Positions 34,353 to 43,031 of a stretch of DNA of 64,000 nt are shown piece by piece; position 1 is the first letter of the stretch; each line of letters starts with the position of its first letter. Under the pieces are notes generated by a model. The model was not told where the DNA came from. It did not search any database and saw only the letters and a list, made by a program, of their open reading frames with translations. Where the stretch lies: the NCBI RefSeq assembly GCF_000472925.1, contig NZ_AXAS01000014.1, forward strand, positions 124,001 to 188,000, read 5' to 3'. The translations under genes were made by a program, and so were the position numbers. The stretch comes from Bradyrhizobium sp. Ec3.3. GTDB taxonomy: Bacteria; Pseudomonadota; Alphaproteobacteria; Rhizobiales; Xanthobacteraceae.

Positions 34353-34775
34353 TTGTCAGACATCGACCCGACCGACCACGCGCTGGCGACGATCGCCAGC
34401 ATTCTCGAACACCCCGAGGCCCCGCCCGAGACTGAGAAGTTCGCGAGCGTCGACGAGGATCTGGTCGTCGACGAGCAGCCGCTCGTGCCGCAGCACCCGG
34501 CCGACGCCGACGGCTACAGCAAGCTCGGCCCCGGGCCGATGGCGGCGCTGCGGTTCAAATGGACCGTGCAGCGCGGCGATGAGGGTCTCTACTACGTCCA
34601 CGAGACCATTGGCGAGTATTCCACGCCCGTGGTCAGCGGACCGATGTCGGGCGAAGCCGCGGTGCAGTTCGTCGACGAGCGCGAGAGCGAAGCGCATCGC
34701 CGTTTCGAGGTCCTGCGCGACGAGATCGCCAACCGCAGCTCGGTCTCCGACATCGTACGGAAAGGTGAGGTGTAA
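34353..34775 (+). CDS. Hypothetical acidic protein (140 aa), TTG start
   Basis: The best ribosome site in this frame (GGAGGA) lies 8 bases before a TTG at 34353, so I take that as the start, giving LSDIDPTDHALATIASIL. A GTG at 34311 is possible but lacks such a site. The protein is acidic, with a disordered-looking N-terminal third and a folded C-terminal part (FKWTVQRGDEGLYYVHETIG, then a Glu-rich helix). It has no signal peptide or membrane helix. I do not recognise it. It ends 3 nt before the convergent DUF1993 gene. Confidence 0.6.
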   Translation: MSDIDPTDHALATIASILEHPEAPPETEKFASVDEDLVVDEQPLVPQHPADADGYSKLGPGPMAALRFKWTVQRGDEGLYYVHETIGEYSTPVVSGPMSGEAAVQFVDERESEAHRRFEVLRDEIANRSSVSDIVRKGEV

Positions 34776-34778
34776 GCC

Positions 34779-35288
34779 TCACCTTCTTCCCAGAAAATCC
34801 CTCTTCACGAGATCGACGCCGGCGTGCCGCAGGATGTCGTAGGCCGTCGAGACGTGGAAGAAGAATTGCGGGACCGTGAAGGTCAGCAGCAGCGAGCGTC
34901 CGGTGAAGGGCAGCTCGACGCCGCTTTTCAGGTGGAAGGCGACGTCCTTCTCGCCTGCGGCCTCGATCTCGGTGCGCGGCAGGCTCTCGACGAAATCGAC
35001 CGCGGCCGCGATGCGCCGCTGTAGCTCCGCAAGATCAGGCTTCGCGTCGGCAAACGTGATCGGCTCGCGCCCGGCAAGCAGCGCGGATCCGACCACGGCA
35101 TGGCGGACCGCCTCGCCCACCTGCTGCGCCAGATCATACATGTTCGGATAGAGCCGCATGCCGAGCAGGATCGCCGGATCGATCTTGCGCACTTCGGCGT
35201 AAGACGCGGCCTTGTCGAGCAGCCCGGACAGGTTGCGCAGGAACGGCACGAACATGCCGACGGAAACCTCATGGAGGGAAAGCGTCAC
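34779..35288 (-). CDS. DUF1993 family protein
   Basis: The GTG at 35288 gives 169 residues beginning VTLSLHEVSVGMFVPFLRNLSGLLDKA. That start is preceded by AAGGA at a suitable distance; longer versions of the frame lack this. The sequence is a helical four-helix-type fold with family features such as AGREPITFADAKPDL and TVPQFFFHVSTAYDILRHAGV. The family, related to the DinB/YfiT-like fold, has no defined activity known to me. The gene is divergent from pheC, the two starts being 91 nt apart. Confidence 0.82.
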   Translation of the reverse strand: MTLSLHEVSVGMFVPFLRNLSGLLDKAASYAEVRKIDPAILLGMRLYPNMYDLAQQVGEAVRHAVVGSALLAGREPITFADAKPDLAELQRRIAAAVDFVESLPRTEIEAAGEKDVAFHLKSGVELPFTGRSLLLTFTVPQFFFHVSTAYDILRHAGVDLVKRDFLGRR

Positions 35289-35379
35289 TTCAAAATTTCC
35301 TTCTCGCAGTTTGCGGACATCTGGTCTAAATCCGCAGGTTCTGGAGCAACATGACAGCTGATGCGAGGGTGGGAAAGAG

Positions 35380-36165
35380 ATGATCGTGCGACGACTGGCG
35401 GCCCTGGCCGCGGCGGTGGTGGTGAGCTTTGCGGCCCATGCGCAGGAGACGACGTCCCCTTCCCGCCTCGATGAGATCATCAAGCGCGGCACCTTGCGCA
35501 TCGGCATGACCGGCGACTACCGGCCATTCACCTCTCTCGACAAGACAACGCAGAAATTCAGCGGCTTCGACGTCGATATGGCCGAGGCGCTAGGCAAGGC
35601 GCTCGGCGTCAAGGTCGAGTACGTCCAGACCGCCTGGCCAAAGCTGATGAAGGATTTTGAGACCGATCAGTTCGACATCGCGATGGGCGGCGTCTCAATC
35701 ACCCTCGACCGCCAGAAGAAGGGCCTGTTCTCCACGCCGATCATGCGCGAGGGCAAGACCCCGATCTCGCGCTGCGCTGACGTCGCCAAGTACCAGACGC
35801 TCGCCGACATCGACAAGAAAGGCACGCGCGTCATCGTCAATCCCGGCGGCACCAATGAGCGCTTTGCGCGGGCGCACATCAAGGACGCCGACATCACCGT
35901 CTTCCCAGACAACACCGCGATCTTCGACGAGATCGCCAAGGGCAATGCGGACCTGATGATGACCGACGCCTCCGAGACGCGCTATCAGCAGAAGCAGCAT
36001 CAGGGCGTGCTCTGCGCGGTGCATCCGGACAAGCCGTTCGATTTCTCGGAGAAAGCCTACTGGCTCCAGCGCGACGTTGCGCTGAAGGCCTTCGTCGACC
36101 AGTGGCTGCACGTCTCCATGGAGGACGGCAGCTACCAGAAAATTTATGGCGCCTGGTTCGATTAG
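35380..36165 (+). CDS. pheC: Periplasmic cyclohexadienyl dehydratase (arogenate/prephenate dehydratase)
   Basis: The 261-residue protein has a Sec signal peptide (AAAVVVSFAAHA-QE) and an extracellular solute-binding fold. It matches Pseudomonas aeruginosa PheC closely: FDVDMAEALGKALGV, MKDFETDQFDIAMGGVSI, VIVNPGGTNERFA, NADLMMTDASETR, CAVHPDKPFDFSEKAYWL and VDQWLH all correspond. PheC dehydrates prephenate to phenylpyruvate and arogenate to phenylalanine in the periplasm. I am fairly sure of the family; an ordinary amino-acid binding protein is the alternative. The signal peptide and single-gene position fit. Confidence 0.85.
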   Translation: MIVRRLAALAAAVVVSFAAHAQETTSPSRLDEIIKRGTLRIGMTGDYRPFTSLDKTTQKFSGFDVDMAEALGKALGVKVEYVQTAWPKLMKDFETDQFDIAMGGVSITLDRQKKGLFSTPIMREGKTPISRCADVAKYQTLADIDKKGTRVIVNPGGTNERFARAHIKDADITVFPDNTAIFDEIAKGNADLMMTDASETRYQQKQHQGVLCAVHPDKPFDFSEKAYWLQRDVALKAFVDQWLHVSMEDGSYQKIYGAWFD

Positions 36166-36187
36166 CGCGCGCTTCTTAAGCCCGGAC

Positions 36188-36336
36188 CTAAAGCGCGGTG
36201 AGATTGGGATGAGTCGGTCATCGCGCTTTAGATTATTGTTTGAGCATGATCTCCTCGCAAACGCGCTTCGCGTTCGTCGCGAGGGAATACCGCTTCGCAC
36301 TTTGCGCTCGCGCCCTTCGGGTCCGGATCATGCTCC
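36188..36336. repeat. Interspersed palindromic repeat with nested inverted arms
   Basis: The outer inverted pair is CTAAAGCGCG (36188-36197) with CGCGCTTTAG near 36222-36231. A second pair is GAGCATGATC (36242-36251) with GATCATGCTC (36326-36335). Related blocks occur at 20357-20426. I recognise such elements as common in Bradyrhizobium genomes. It fills much of the gene-free stretch between pheC and the DUF2147 gene. Confidence 0.8.
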
Positions 36337-36514
36337 TGTCGCAATAGTCCGCATTTTGGCTGCCGTCGGTCAAACCTTGGACCGAGTTGGCGCGCATTGA
36401 ACCAAGATCGAAGGGAGCACGACTCATAGCTTGAAAGTGATCTGGATCACGTTTCGTCACGGGGCCGGGGCGTAGGCGTGGATACGGGGACGACCACCTG
36501 CTCGGGAGATTGCA

Positions 36515-37402
36515 ATGAAAAAGCTATTGGCGATGGCCGCATTTCTTTTGGCGAGCACGGCCGCGCAAGCGCAATACACCTTCGAGTATGGCGGCCGCAC
36601 CATCCGCATCGACCCTGACCGCGGCACGGTGCAGATCCCCGGGGTCTACGACAACACCGGCCAGGGCAAGTCGAAGAAGGCCAAGAACGACACGAAGAAC
36701 GCGACCAAGACCGACACCCAGCCGCCGCAGCAGGCCAAGGTCGATCCGCAGCCGCCAGCCAATCCCGCGCCCGCGCCGGCTCCCGTGACGCCACCTCCGG
36801 CAGTCCAGCAGACGCCCGCCGCAGCCGCGCCGCCACCGGCGCCACCTGCCCCGCCCGCACCGCCGCCGACCACGACCGCCAACAACGCGCCGGCCGCAAC
36901 CGCCATCGCGCCTCCGCCGGCTCCGCCGCCCGCCCCGGCTCAGCAGGACGGTACTCCCGCGGTGACACCGCCGCCGGCTCCACCAGCCGCCGTCGCGGTT
37001 GCTCCGTCTGCACCCCCAGCTCCGCCCCCGCCGCCGACGCCCGCTCCGCCTCCCGTTCAGGCGGCGGCTCCGGCGGCAGCGCCCGCGCCCACGCGTGACC
37101 TCAATTCGCCGCTCGGCGTCTGGCTCACTGAGGAGAAGGAAGGCAAGGTCCGTATCGAGCAGTGCGGCAACAATCTCTGCGGCTACTCGGTCGATGCCAA
37201 GTCGGACCAGAACGGCGAGCAGATCCTGATCAACATGAAGCCGGCCCAGGGCCAGAAATGGACCGGCCGGATCGTCGATCCCAACACCGGCTCGACCTAC
37301 GATTCCACCATCGCCATGCGCGGCACCGACCGCCTGCGTGTGCAGGGCTGCGCCTTCGGCGGCATGTTCTGCGGCGGCCAGACCTGGACGCGCGTGAACT
37401 AG
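36515..37402 (+). CDS. Exported proline-rich DUF2147 protein
   Basis: The 295-residue protein has three parts: a signal peptide (MKKLLAMAAFLLASTAAQAQ), a long linker of Pro, Ala, Thr and Lys (about residues 45-190) with PPPxAP repeats, and a C-terminal DUF2147 domain of about 100 residues (PLGVWLTEEKEGKVRIEQCG, CGYSVDAK, ending FCGGQTWTRVN). The Pro-rich linker suggests that the domain is held away from the membrane or the cell wall. GGGAG precedes the start. Its role is unknown. Cysteines in the C-terminal domain may pair. Confidence 0.85.
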   Translation: MKKLLAMAAFLLASTAAQAQYTFEYGGRTIRIDPDRGTVQIPGVYDNTGQGKSKKAKNDTKNATKTDTQPPQQAKVDPQPPANPAPAPAPVTPPPAVQQTPAAAAPPPAPPAPPAPPPTTTANNAPAATAIAPPPAPPPAPAQQDGTPAVTPPPAPPAAVAVAPSAPPAPPPPPTPAPPPVQAAAPAAAPAPTRDLNSPLGVWLTEEKEGKVRIEQCGNNLCGYSVDAKSDQNGEQILINMKPAQGQKWTGRIVDPNTGSTYDSTIAMRGTDRLRVQGCAFGGMFCGGQTWTRVN

Positions 37403-37413
37403 TTCACGCCCGT

Positions 37414-38226
37414 CTAGGGCCTCGCCTCGATCACATGCGCCTGGATTTTTGCGGAAATCTCGCCCTCGCCATGCCGTGCGGCAATTTTCCTTGCCGCGTG
37501 GGCAGTAGCAGCCTCCAGCGCGTCGGGGCGTCTCGCCTCGATCTCGTTGCGGAGCGGCGTGCCCTGACAGTAGCTCATCGCGACATGCTGCGCCGAGATG
37601 GCCCGGCTTTCATCGGACCGTGTTTGAACTGCCACCTCTGAAAATCCTGCATCCTGCAAATCGCGGCGGATCAGGGCGGTATCGTGATAGCCGTGCGGCG
37701 TGCGTGCGAGGAAGCGCGGTGGATCGTCCGGGAACAACTCGGCCAGCGCGTCGGTGACATCTTTAGCAAAGATATTGTCCTCGATCCTGTCCCAGACATT
37801 GAAGATGAAAACCCCGCGCGGCCTCAGCACGCGGCGCGCCTCCTGGTAGGCCTTGACGCGATCCGGGAAGAACATCGCGCCGAACTGGCAACATACGACG
37901 TCGAACGAGCCGTCGAGGAATGGGAGTACCTGCGCGTCGGCCTGGCGCCAGCTCACGCGCGCATCGGCGCCCTGCCGACGCCTTGCATGGTCGAGCATCG
38001 GTTGATTGAGATCGGTCACCACGTAGGTCGCATCCCGCGGCAGGACGGCTGCGACGGCGCGTGTGACCACTCCGCTTCCCGCCGCCGTTTCCAGCACGGC
38101 CATTGGCCCGCGCGCGGCGACGCGGCGCGCCATGTCGTCGGCATAGCTCTGGAATATCAGCGGGACCATATAGCGGTCGTAATTTTCCGGCACCGAGCCT
38201 GCAAACACCTTGTCGGATTCAGGCAT
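37414..38226 (-). CDS. Class I SAM-dependent methyltransferase
   Basis: The ATG at 38226 (MPESDKVFAGSVPENYDRYM) is preceded by GGAGGACG, giving 270 residues. The SAM-binding motif I is VLETAAGSGVVTRA and motif II is in YVVTDLNQPMLDHAR; motif IV is DVVCCQFGAMFFPD. It resembles UbiE/ubiquinone-like methyltransferases. Substrate is unknown. It is convergent with the DUF2147 gene, the two stops 11 nt apart. The region to its right, 38227-38554, carries no gene; only a short GTCCAC/GTGGAC hairpin is visible. Confidence 0.88.
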   Translation of the reverse strand: MPESDKVFAGSVPENYDRYMVPLIFQSYADDMARRVAARGPMAVLETAAGSGVVTRAVAAVLPRDATYVVTDLNQPMLDHARRRQGADARVSWRQADAQVLPFLDGSFDVVCCQFGAMFFPDRVKAYQEARRVLRPRGVFIFNVWDRIEDNIFAKDVTDALAELFPDDPPRFLARTPHGYHDTALIRRDLQDAGFSEVAVQTRSDESRAISAQHVAMSYCQGTPLRNEIEARRPDALEAATAHAARKIAARHGEGEISAKIQAHVIEARP

Positions 38227-38554
38227 CCTTTCGTCCTCCGCGACGTGCCTTTCGGGTCGCAAGCAGCAGGCCACGAAGGCGGCACCTTGTCACGTTGCGC
38301 CGCACGGGCGCGGCATCATGTCCACGGGCATGTGGACGGCGGAAAGACACTAGGCATGGCGACGCTTGCCCACGCAGGCAATCGAGTCGCGGCTCATCAA
38401 TGGTGGCAGGCATCCCAGGGAACGTCGCTCCGTTCGATGCGTTGGAAAGCTCAGTCAAACCCCATTCCAGCCTGTCGTGCGACGGATGGGCCGAGTGAGA
38501 TTTGCCGGCTGGACAAGAGCGCGCCAAAGCGGGCGCTGCGAACAGGTTTGAACA

Positions 38555-39745
38555 ATGAGGGTCTGCGGAGCTGTGCGGGCCGGTTTGTTCACCGCATTCA
38601 TTGCAGCGGCCTGGCTCGGCGGACAGGTCCAGACCTCCCTCGCGCAAGCCCGGCCATCCGTTTCCCCCAGCGACGCGGCGAAGACGTCTCCGCGGAAAGA
38701 AAGTGCACCTCGGAAGGAAGCTGCAAGATCTGACCCGCACACGACAGGATTTGTAACCGGTGCGGCACAGAGCACCGAGTTCGCCATAGCTCAGGACATT
38801 GCGACGACGCTGGCCAGCGGGCAGGAGACCGGCCCTCACGGCGAAGTCGCATTGCGGGTGCTGCCAATAGTGGGAAATGGTGGCAGTCGCAACCTCATCG
38901 ACATACTCAGCCTGGCGGGTGCCGACATGGCGATCGCTCCCGTCCTGCTGGCCAATCGCCTCCGAGCGTCAGGAACAGTCGGAGATACCGGCAACAAGCT
39001 TGTCTACATCACCCCGTTGTTTGTCGAAGAGTTCCATCTCCTCGCGCGATCCGAGATCAATAGCGTTTCGGATCTTGTGGGAAAGCGGGTCAATCTCGGC
39101 GAAGAAGGCAGTGCTGGCGCTGTCCTTGGCCGCGAGTTGCTCAATCATCTGGAGGTGAAGGTCAGCGAATCTAACCTTGCTCTGGACGCAGCACTGGAGG
39201 GAATGCGGAAGGGGCAGATCTCCGCCACCTTGCTGGTGTCGGGCAAGCCAGTCAGCTTCCTGGCCCGCTACGCCCAAGGCGACGGCCTTCACTTCCTGTC
39301 CATCCCCTACTCGAAGGCGATGCTGGAGCATGATTATCTGCCATCGACGCTCAGCCACGAAGATTACCCAGAGATCATCGACGTCCCTGACAGCGTCGAC
39401 ACCATCGCGATCAAATGCGCGCTTTTCGCTTACAACTGGCCACCGCGCAGCGAGCGGTTTCCGCTCCTGGAACTGTTCGTGCAGACTCTGTTCTCGCGAT
39501 TTCCTGAATTTCTGGGCGACGGTCATCACCCCAAGTGGCGAGAGGTGAACCTAGCCGCGCTGCTTCCTGGTTGGAGGCAATTTCAACCTGCGGAGCGCTG
39601 GCTCCAGCAGCAATCCGGCGGAGAAGCCGCGCTTCGCAAGGCGTTCGGTCGTTTCCTCGAGCAACAGCCGATCAGCAATCCGCCGAACCGCGAACAATTA
39701 TTCCAGGACTTTATGCGGTGGCGAGAACGCCAGCAGGGCCGATGA
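38555..39745 (+). CDS. TAXI/TRAP-type periplasmic binding protein-like protein
   Basis: The 396-residue protein has a hydrophobic N-terminal signal segment (AGLFTAFIAAAWLGGQ), then a polar Lys/Pro-rich linker to about residue 65 and a folded domain. The domain contains NGGSRNLIDILSLAGADMAIAP, VEEFHLLARSEI, LVGKRVNLGEEGSAGAVLG and IPYSKAMLEHDYLP. These are characteristic of TAXI-family solute receptors of TRAP transporters. No TRAP membrane components are next to it, so it may act alone or with a distant permease, or be a sensor. It is followed by a gene for another exported protein. Confidence 0.75.
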   Translation: MRVCGAVRAGLFTAFIAAAWLGGQVQTSLAQARPSVSPSDAAKTSPRKESAPRKEAARSDPHTTGFVTGAAQSTEFAIAQDIATTLASGQETGPHGEVALRVLPIVGNGGSRNLIDILSLAGADMAIAPVLLANRLRASGTVGDTGNKLVYITPLFVEEFHLLARSEINSVSDLVGKRVNLGEEGSAGAVLGRELLNHLEVKVSESNLALDAALEGMRKGQISATLLVSGKPVSFLARYAQGDGLHFLSIPYSKAMLEHDYLPSTLSHEDYPEIIDVPDSVDTIAIKCALFAYNWPPRSERFPLLELFVQTLFSRFPEFLGDGHHPKWREVNLAALLPGWRQFQPAERWLQQQSGGEAALRKAFGRFLEQQPISNPPNREQLFQDFMRWRERQQGR

Positions 39746-39768
39746 CCCAAGCACACTGGGAGGTCTTG

Positions 39769-40365
39769 ATGCGCAATTCAGTGGTGACCGCAACCTTGGT
39801 CGCGTTGCTTGCGTTGACCGCTGACGTGAAGGGGGCGGCCGCGCAACTCTTTCCATTCGAGCAGCCGGCCCCTCAGACGCTCGCTCCAACCACGGTGCCA
39901 TCAACCGACAACGCCAGGAAAGCCAACACCGGGAAAGCCAAGGAGGTAACTCGCGCAGACCGCAAACCACATACTCGCCCGGAAACACACAGAAGGCTCT
40001 ACGTCGTTCCCTTACAGCCAAATCAGCGGAGGATCGCCGAAAAGAAGGGATACAAGCGCGTCAGCGACCTCGTGAACTTCCCGAAGTTCTTTCCCGGCCT
40101 GGGCATCCTCTTTGTCAAACCCGAGACTCTGCCGCTTGGGCCTTTCCTATGCTTTGATCGCAGGGATCGCCTGGTGGCGAGCCTGTATATGGTGCCCATC
40201 CAGGATATCGACGATCACAAGTCGTTGGAGGCGCCGGGCTTCGCCGGAGCAGTTGACCACGTCAACATCTACTTCAATCCAGGTCATCCTGGAGTGGGCG
40301 TGCCGCACTACCACGTCGTGATCTGGCACGTGAGCAAGAAGGAGGAAGCGCGCGTCGCGAAATGA
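39769..40365 (+). CDS. Exported protein of unknown function (198 aa)
   Basis: The ATG at 39769 has GGGAGGT 6 bases upstream and opens a signal peptide (MRNSVVTATLVALLALTADV, cleavage near AAA-QL). A basic Pro/Lys/Thr-rich linker follows and then a folded domain ending NIYFNPGHPGVGVPHYHVVIWHV. The His-rich end could bind metal. Similar proteins occur next to TAXI-type binding proteins only by inference. It starts 23 nt after the preceding gene and should be co-transcribed with it. Confidence 0.65.
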   Translation: MRNSVVTATLVALLALTADVKGAAAQLFPFEQPAPQTLAPTTVPSTDNARKANTGKAKEVTRADRKPHTRPETHRRLYVVPLQPNQRRIAEKKGYKRVSDLVNFPKFFPGLGILFVKPETLPLGPFLCFDRRDRLVASLYMVPIQDIDDHKSLEAPGFAGAVDHVNIYFNPGHPGVGVPHYHVVIWHVSKKEEARVAK

Positions 40366-40405
40366 CGCATGTCACCGTGAGAGCGATATCCTTCCCAGCA
40401 GCTTG

Positions 40406-40435
40406 CGTTTGCTCATGGAACGTTTGCTCATGGAA
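40406..40435 (+). repeat. Perfect 15-bp tandem duplication spanning a start codon
   Basis: CGTTTGCTCATGGAA occurs at 40406-40420 and again, unchanged, at 40421-40435. Each copy carries an in-frame ATG, so the small membrane gene here has two start candidates five codons apart. Confidence 0.85.
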
Positions 40436-40588
40436 AAAGTGCTCGCCTATGCGATTTCGGGTTTCATCGTGTGCTTCGGCGTCTGGATCCTTGTTGCCGC
40501 CCTAAGCTCCAGTGCACCCGCGCTGTGGTCGTGCGCTGCCCTCTTGCCCATCGCAATCGGGCTCTGGAGCGCTTTCGGGCACATCTAG
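40415..40588 (+). CDS. Small membrane protein with two helices (57 aa)
   Basis: From the first ATG of the tandem duplication the frame reads MERLLMEKVLAYAISGF and then two hydrophobic segments (IVCFGVWILVAALSS and LWSCAALLPIAIGLWSAF). No ribosome site is evident, and the second ATG at 40430 is equally likely. It lies 49 nt after the exported protein gene. I know no function; the duplication at its start makes it worth noting. Confidence 0.45.
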   Translation: MERLLMEKVLAYAISGFIVCFGVWILVAALSSSAPALWSCAALLPIAIGLWSAFGHI

Positions 40589-40651
40589 AAATCGTTCACC
40601 GGAACCGGGACACCCCTGCCGCCTTGATCTCGGGTGGCGAGATTTTTTCTG

Positions 40652-40837
40652 ATGGACCTTACCGCGACCGAACGCGATTTCCTGAGACGGCTGGCCTCCG
40701 AAGCCTGGATAAGCCCGCCGCTGTTCGACCACGAAATCGTCGCCCGACTTGTCGAATTCGGACTCGTTGAGACCGAGCCACTGGTTTCAGGCGAGGTCGA
40801 ATACCGGATCACCGACGCGGGCCGCGATGTCCTGTGA
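40652..40837 (+). CDS. Small winged-helix-like protein (61 aa)
   Basis: The ATG at 40652 opens a 61-residue protein reading MDLTATERDFLRRLASEAW and then LVEFGLVETEPL...EYRITDAGRDVL. The order of an N-terminal helix, a helix ending in GLV, then beta hairpin with ITDAGR is that of short winged-helix/MarR-like modules. It might be a truncated or minimal DNA-binding protein. A GTG six codons upstream is possible. The gene is cytosolic and its partners are unknown. Confidence 0.55.
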   Translation: MDLTATERDFLRRLASEAWISPPLFDHEIVARLVEFGLVETEPLVSGEVEYRITDAGRDVL

Positions 40838-40925
40838 ATTCGTCGTGCTGCCTGAAGTGCTGCGACGCGGGCGCGACGCATCGCCACGAGGCGATGCGTC
40901 CTGTCCGGGACATGAGAGCGAGTTG

Positions 40926-41330
40926 CTAGCCGACCGGCGCCGAATATTCCGCGTCCGTGACCGGCTCCATCCAGGTCGAGTAGACGCCGTCGAGCGCTTC
41001 CTGCATGGCGATGTGGGTCATGCCGTTGGTGGGCGACGCACCGTGCCAATGCAATTCCCCCGGCGGAATCCAGACTGTATCGCCCGGACGGATCTCGCGG
41101 ATCGGGCCACCCTTGGCCTGGACGCGGCCGACGCCGGAGATGACGTAGAGCGTCTGCCCGAGCGGGTGGTGATGCCAGTTGGTGCGCGCGCCCGGCTCGA
41201 ATGACACGCGAGAGCAGTTCAGCCGCGCCGGCGCGGGTGCCATGATGACGGGGTCCTGCAACACCGTGCCGGTGAAGTTCTCCTTGGGCGCGCGGCGGGT
41301 CGGCCGCGTGCCTGCGACGTGGATCTCCAT
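40926..41330 (-). CDS. Cupin domain protein
   Basis: This 134-residue single-cupin protein has the metal-binding motif WHHHPLGQTLYVISG, the matching second motif with Gly and Pro-Gly (RPGDTVWIPPGELHWHGAS) and a C-terminal helix. The three to four His and the Glu should bind a divalent metal. Such small cupins are oxygenases, isomerases or sensors; no substrate is apparent. The start is the ATG at 41330. An RraA-like gene precedes it by 23 nt in the same orientation, so the two act in one pathway. Confidence 0.88.
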   Translation of the reverse strand: MEIHVAGTRPTRRAPKENFTGTVLQDPVIMAPAPARLNCSRVSFEPGARTNWHHHPLGQTLYVISGVGRVQAKGGPIREIRPGDTVWIPPGELHWHGASPTNGMTHIAMQEALDGVYSTWMEPVTDAEYSAPVG

Positions 41331-41353
41331 GGGGTACCTCGCTTCGTTTCTCG

Positions 41354-42052
41354 TTACTTCTTGCTCGCGGCGTAGCGCGCCTTGGTCTCGGCGTTCATGG
41401 GATAGAGACCCGGAAGCACGGCGCCGTTGTTCACCTCGTTGACGATCCAGGCTTCCATCCGCTCCTGCTCGACGCCCTCGTTGAGCACGTGCTCGAGCAG
41501 CGCCTGCGGGATCAGAACGCAGCCGTCCTGGTCGGCGACGACGATGTCGTTGGGAAATACCGCAACGCCGCCGCAGCCGACCGGCTCGCCCCAGCCGACG
41601 AAGGTCAGGCCAGCGACCGACGGCGGCGCGGCATAGCCGTCGCACCACACCGGGAGATTGGTGCCGAGCACACCCTCGACGTCACGCACGACGCCGTCGG
41701 TGACGAGTGCGGTGACGCCGCGCTTGACCATGCGCGCGCAAAGGATGTCGCCGAAAATGCCGGCATCGGTGATGCCCATGGCGTCGACCACTGCGATACA
41801 GCCCTCAGGCATCGCCTCGATCGCGGTGCGGGTCGAGATCGGCGAAGACCAGGATTCCGGTGTCGCCAGATCCTCGCGCGCTGGCACGAAGCGCAGCGTG
41901 AACGCCGGGCCGACCAGCCGCGGCAATCCCGGGCGCAGCGGACGCGCGCCGCGCATCCAGACATTGCGCAGGCCCTTCTTCAGGAGGACCGTGGTGATGG
42001 TGGCGGTGGTGATGCCGGCGAGGGTCTTGCGGGCTTCGGGGGATAGCGACAT
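41354..42052 (-). CDS. RraA/HMG aldolase-like family protein
   Basis: The 232-residue sequence fits the RraA-like fold shared by the RNase E regulator RraA and by 4-hydroxy-4-methyl-2-oxoglutarate aldolases. Visible elements are IAVVDAMGITDAGIFGDILCARMVKRG, the GVVRDVEG segment with the Arg-Asp pair of the aldolase active site, and FPNDIVVADQDGCVLIP. The G-D-I-L and R-D pair point to the aldolase side rather than to RNase regulation. I start it at MSLSPEARK (42052). It heads a two-gene unit with the cupin and is divergent from pxpBC. Confidence 0.85.
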   Translation of the reverse strand: MSLSPEARKTLAGITTATITTVLLKKGLRNVWMRGARPLRPGLPRLVGPAFTLRFVPAREDLATPESWSSPISTRTAIEAMPEGCIAVVDAMGITDAGIFGDILCARMVKRGVTALVTDGVVRDVEGVLGTNLPVWCDGYAAPPSVAGLTFVGWGEPVGCGGVAVFPNDIVVADQDGCVLIPQALLEHVLNEGVEQERMEAWIVNEVNNGAVLPGLYPMNAETKARYAASKK

Positions 42053-42287
42053 GGACGACAACGAGCTCCGGATGGGCGGGAAAGAAGCTGCGCATCTTGC
42101 GAGGCGCGGGCCTGCCGTCAAGGGCCAAGGCGAAGCAGCGCAGGGCTGTTATGCGATGCGATAACAAGGCTTTATCAGACACCCTTGCATTAATTTATTG
42201 GACTTGCAGGCGCATTTACGCGAAGCAAAGGGGAGCGGGAACCAAGGGAGTCTCCTGCGACCTCCAAGAGGCCGATTTCGACAGCTC

Positions 42288-43031
42288 ATGGCCGCGACCC
42301 TTGCTCCGACTCTTGCCCCGCCCCGCCTTTTGCCCAGTGGCGACAGTGCCGTCACGGTCGAGTTCAGCCGAACCATCGACGATGCCGCCAACCAGCGCGT
42401 GCTGGCGCTCGATCGGGCGCTCACCGAATCCGGCATCGAGGGCGTCATCGAGGCGGTGCCGACCTATCGCTCGCTGCTGGTGCACTACGATCCGGGCCGG
42501 ATCGGCTTCGATGCGCTGGGCGACAAGCTGCTCGCGCTGGCAAGCCAGCCGCAACCGCCCACGGCAAAGGCGCGCCGATGGCGCATTCCCGTCGCCTATG
42601 GCGGCGAGCACGGCATCGATCTCGAGGATGTCGCCAAGACGCTGAACACCACGCCCGACGACATCGTCGCCCGCCATGTCGCCGGCGACTATCGCGTCGC
42701 CATGATCGGCTTCACCCCAGGCTGGTCCTATCTCAGCGGCCTGGAGAAATCGCTGCACATGTCGCGGCGACAGAATCCGCGGCTCTTGACCCCCGCCGGA
42801 ACGATCGCGATCGGCGGCGTGCAGACCGGCGTGCAGTGCCTCGCAGGTCCCAGCGGCTGGCACCTCTTGGGGCGCACTCCCGTGCGGACCTATCAGCTCC
42901 ACCGGAATCCCACCTTCCTCACCGAACCCGGTGATCGCGTGACTTTTTTTGCCGTCGACCACAAAACCTTTGCGGAACAGGACCGCGCCGCCGAAGCGGG
43001 CAAGATCATTGCGGAGCTGACGGAGTCATGA
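42288..43031 (+). CDS. pxpB: 5-oxoprolinase subunit PxpB (KipI-like)
   Basis: PxpB, PxpC and PxpA together make the ATP-dependent enzyme that opens 5-oxoproline (pyroglutamate) to glutamate. PxpB features present: FGDSAVTVEFS-like start (LLPSGDSAVTVEF), the segment MIGFTPGWSYLSGL and the central IPVAYGGEHG. The ATG at 42288 gives 247 residues with a domain start in register; an upstream in-frame start gives an unconserved tail. The stop overlaps the pxpC start by ATGA. pxpA follows further on after a repeat, so the set is complete. Confidence 0.93.
   Translation: MAATLAPTLAPPRLLPSGDSAVTVEFSRTIDDAANQRVLALDRALTESGIEGVIEAVPTYRSLLVHYDPGRIGFDALGDKLLALASQPQPPTAKARRWRIPVAYGGEHGIDLEDVAKTLNTTPDDIVARHVAGDYRVAMIGFTPGWSYLSGLEKSLHMSRRQNPRLLTPAGTIAIGGVQTGVQCLAGPSGWHLLGRTPVRTYQLHRNPTFLTEPGDRVTFFAVDHKTFAEQDRAAEAGKIIAELTES

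Noticed and set aside
36185..36336. Possible CRISPR repeats
   Set aside because: It is a single palindromic element with nested arms and not a regular array of repeats and spacers.
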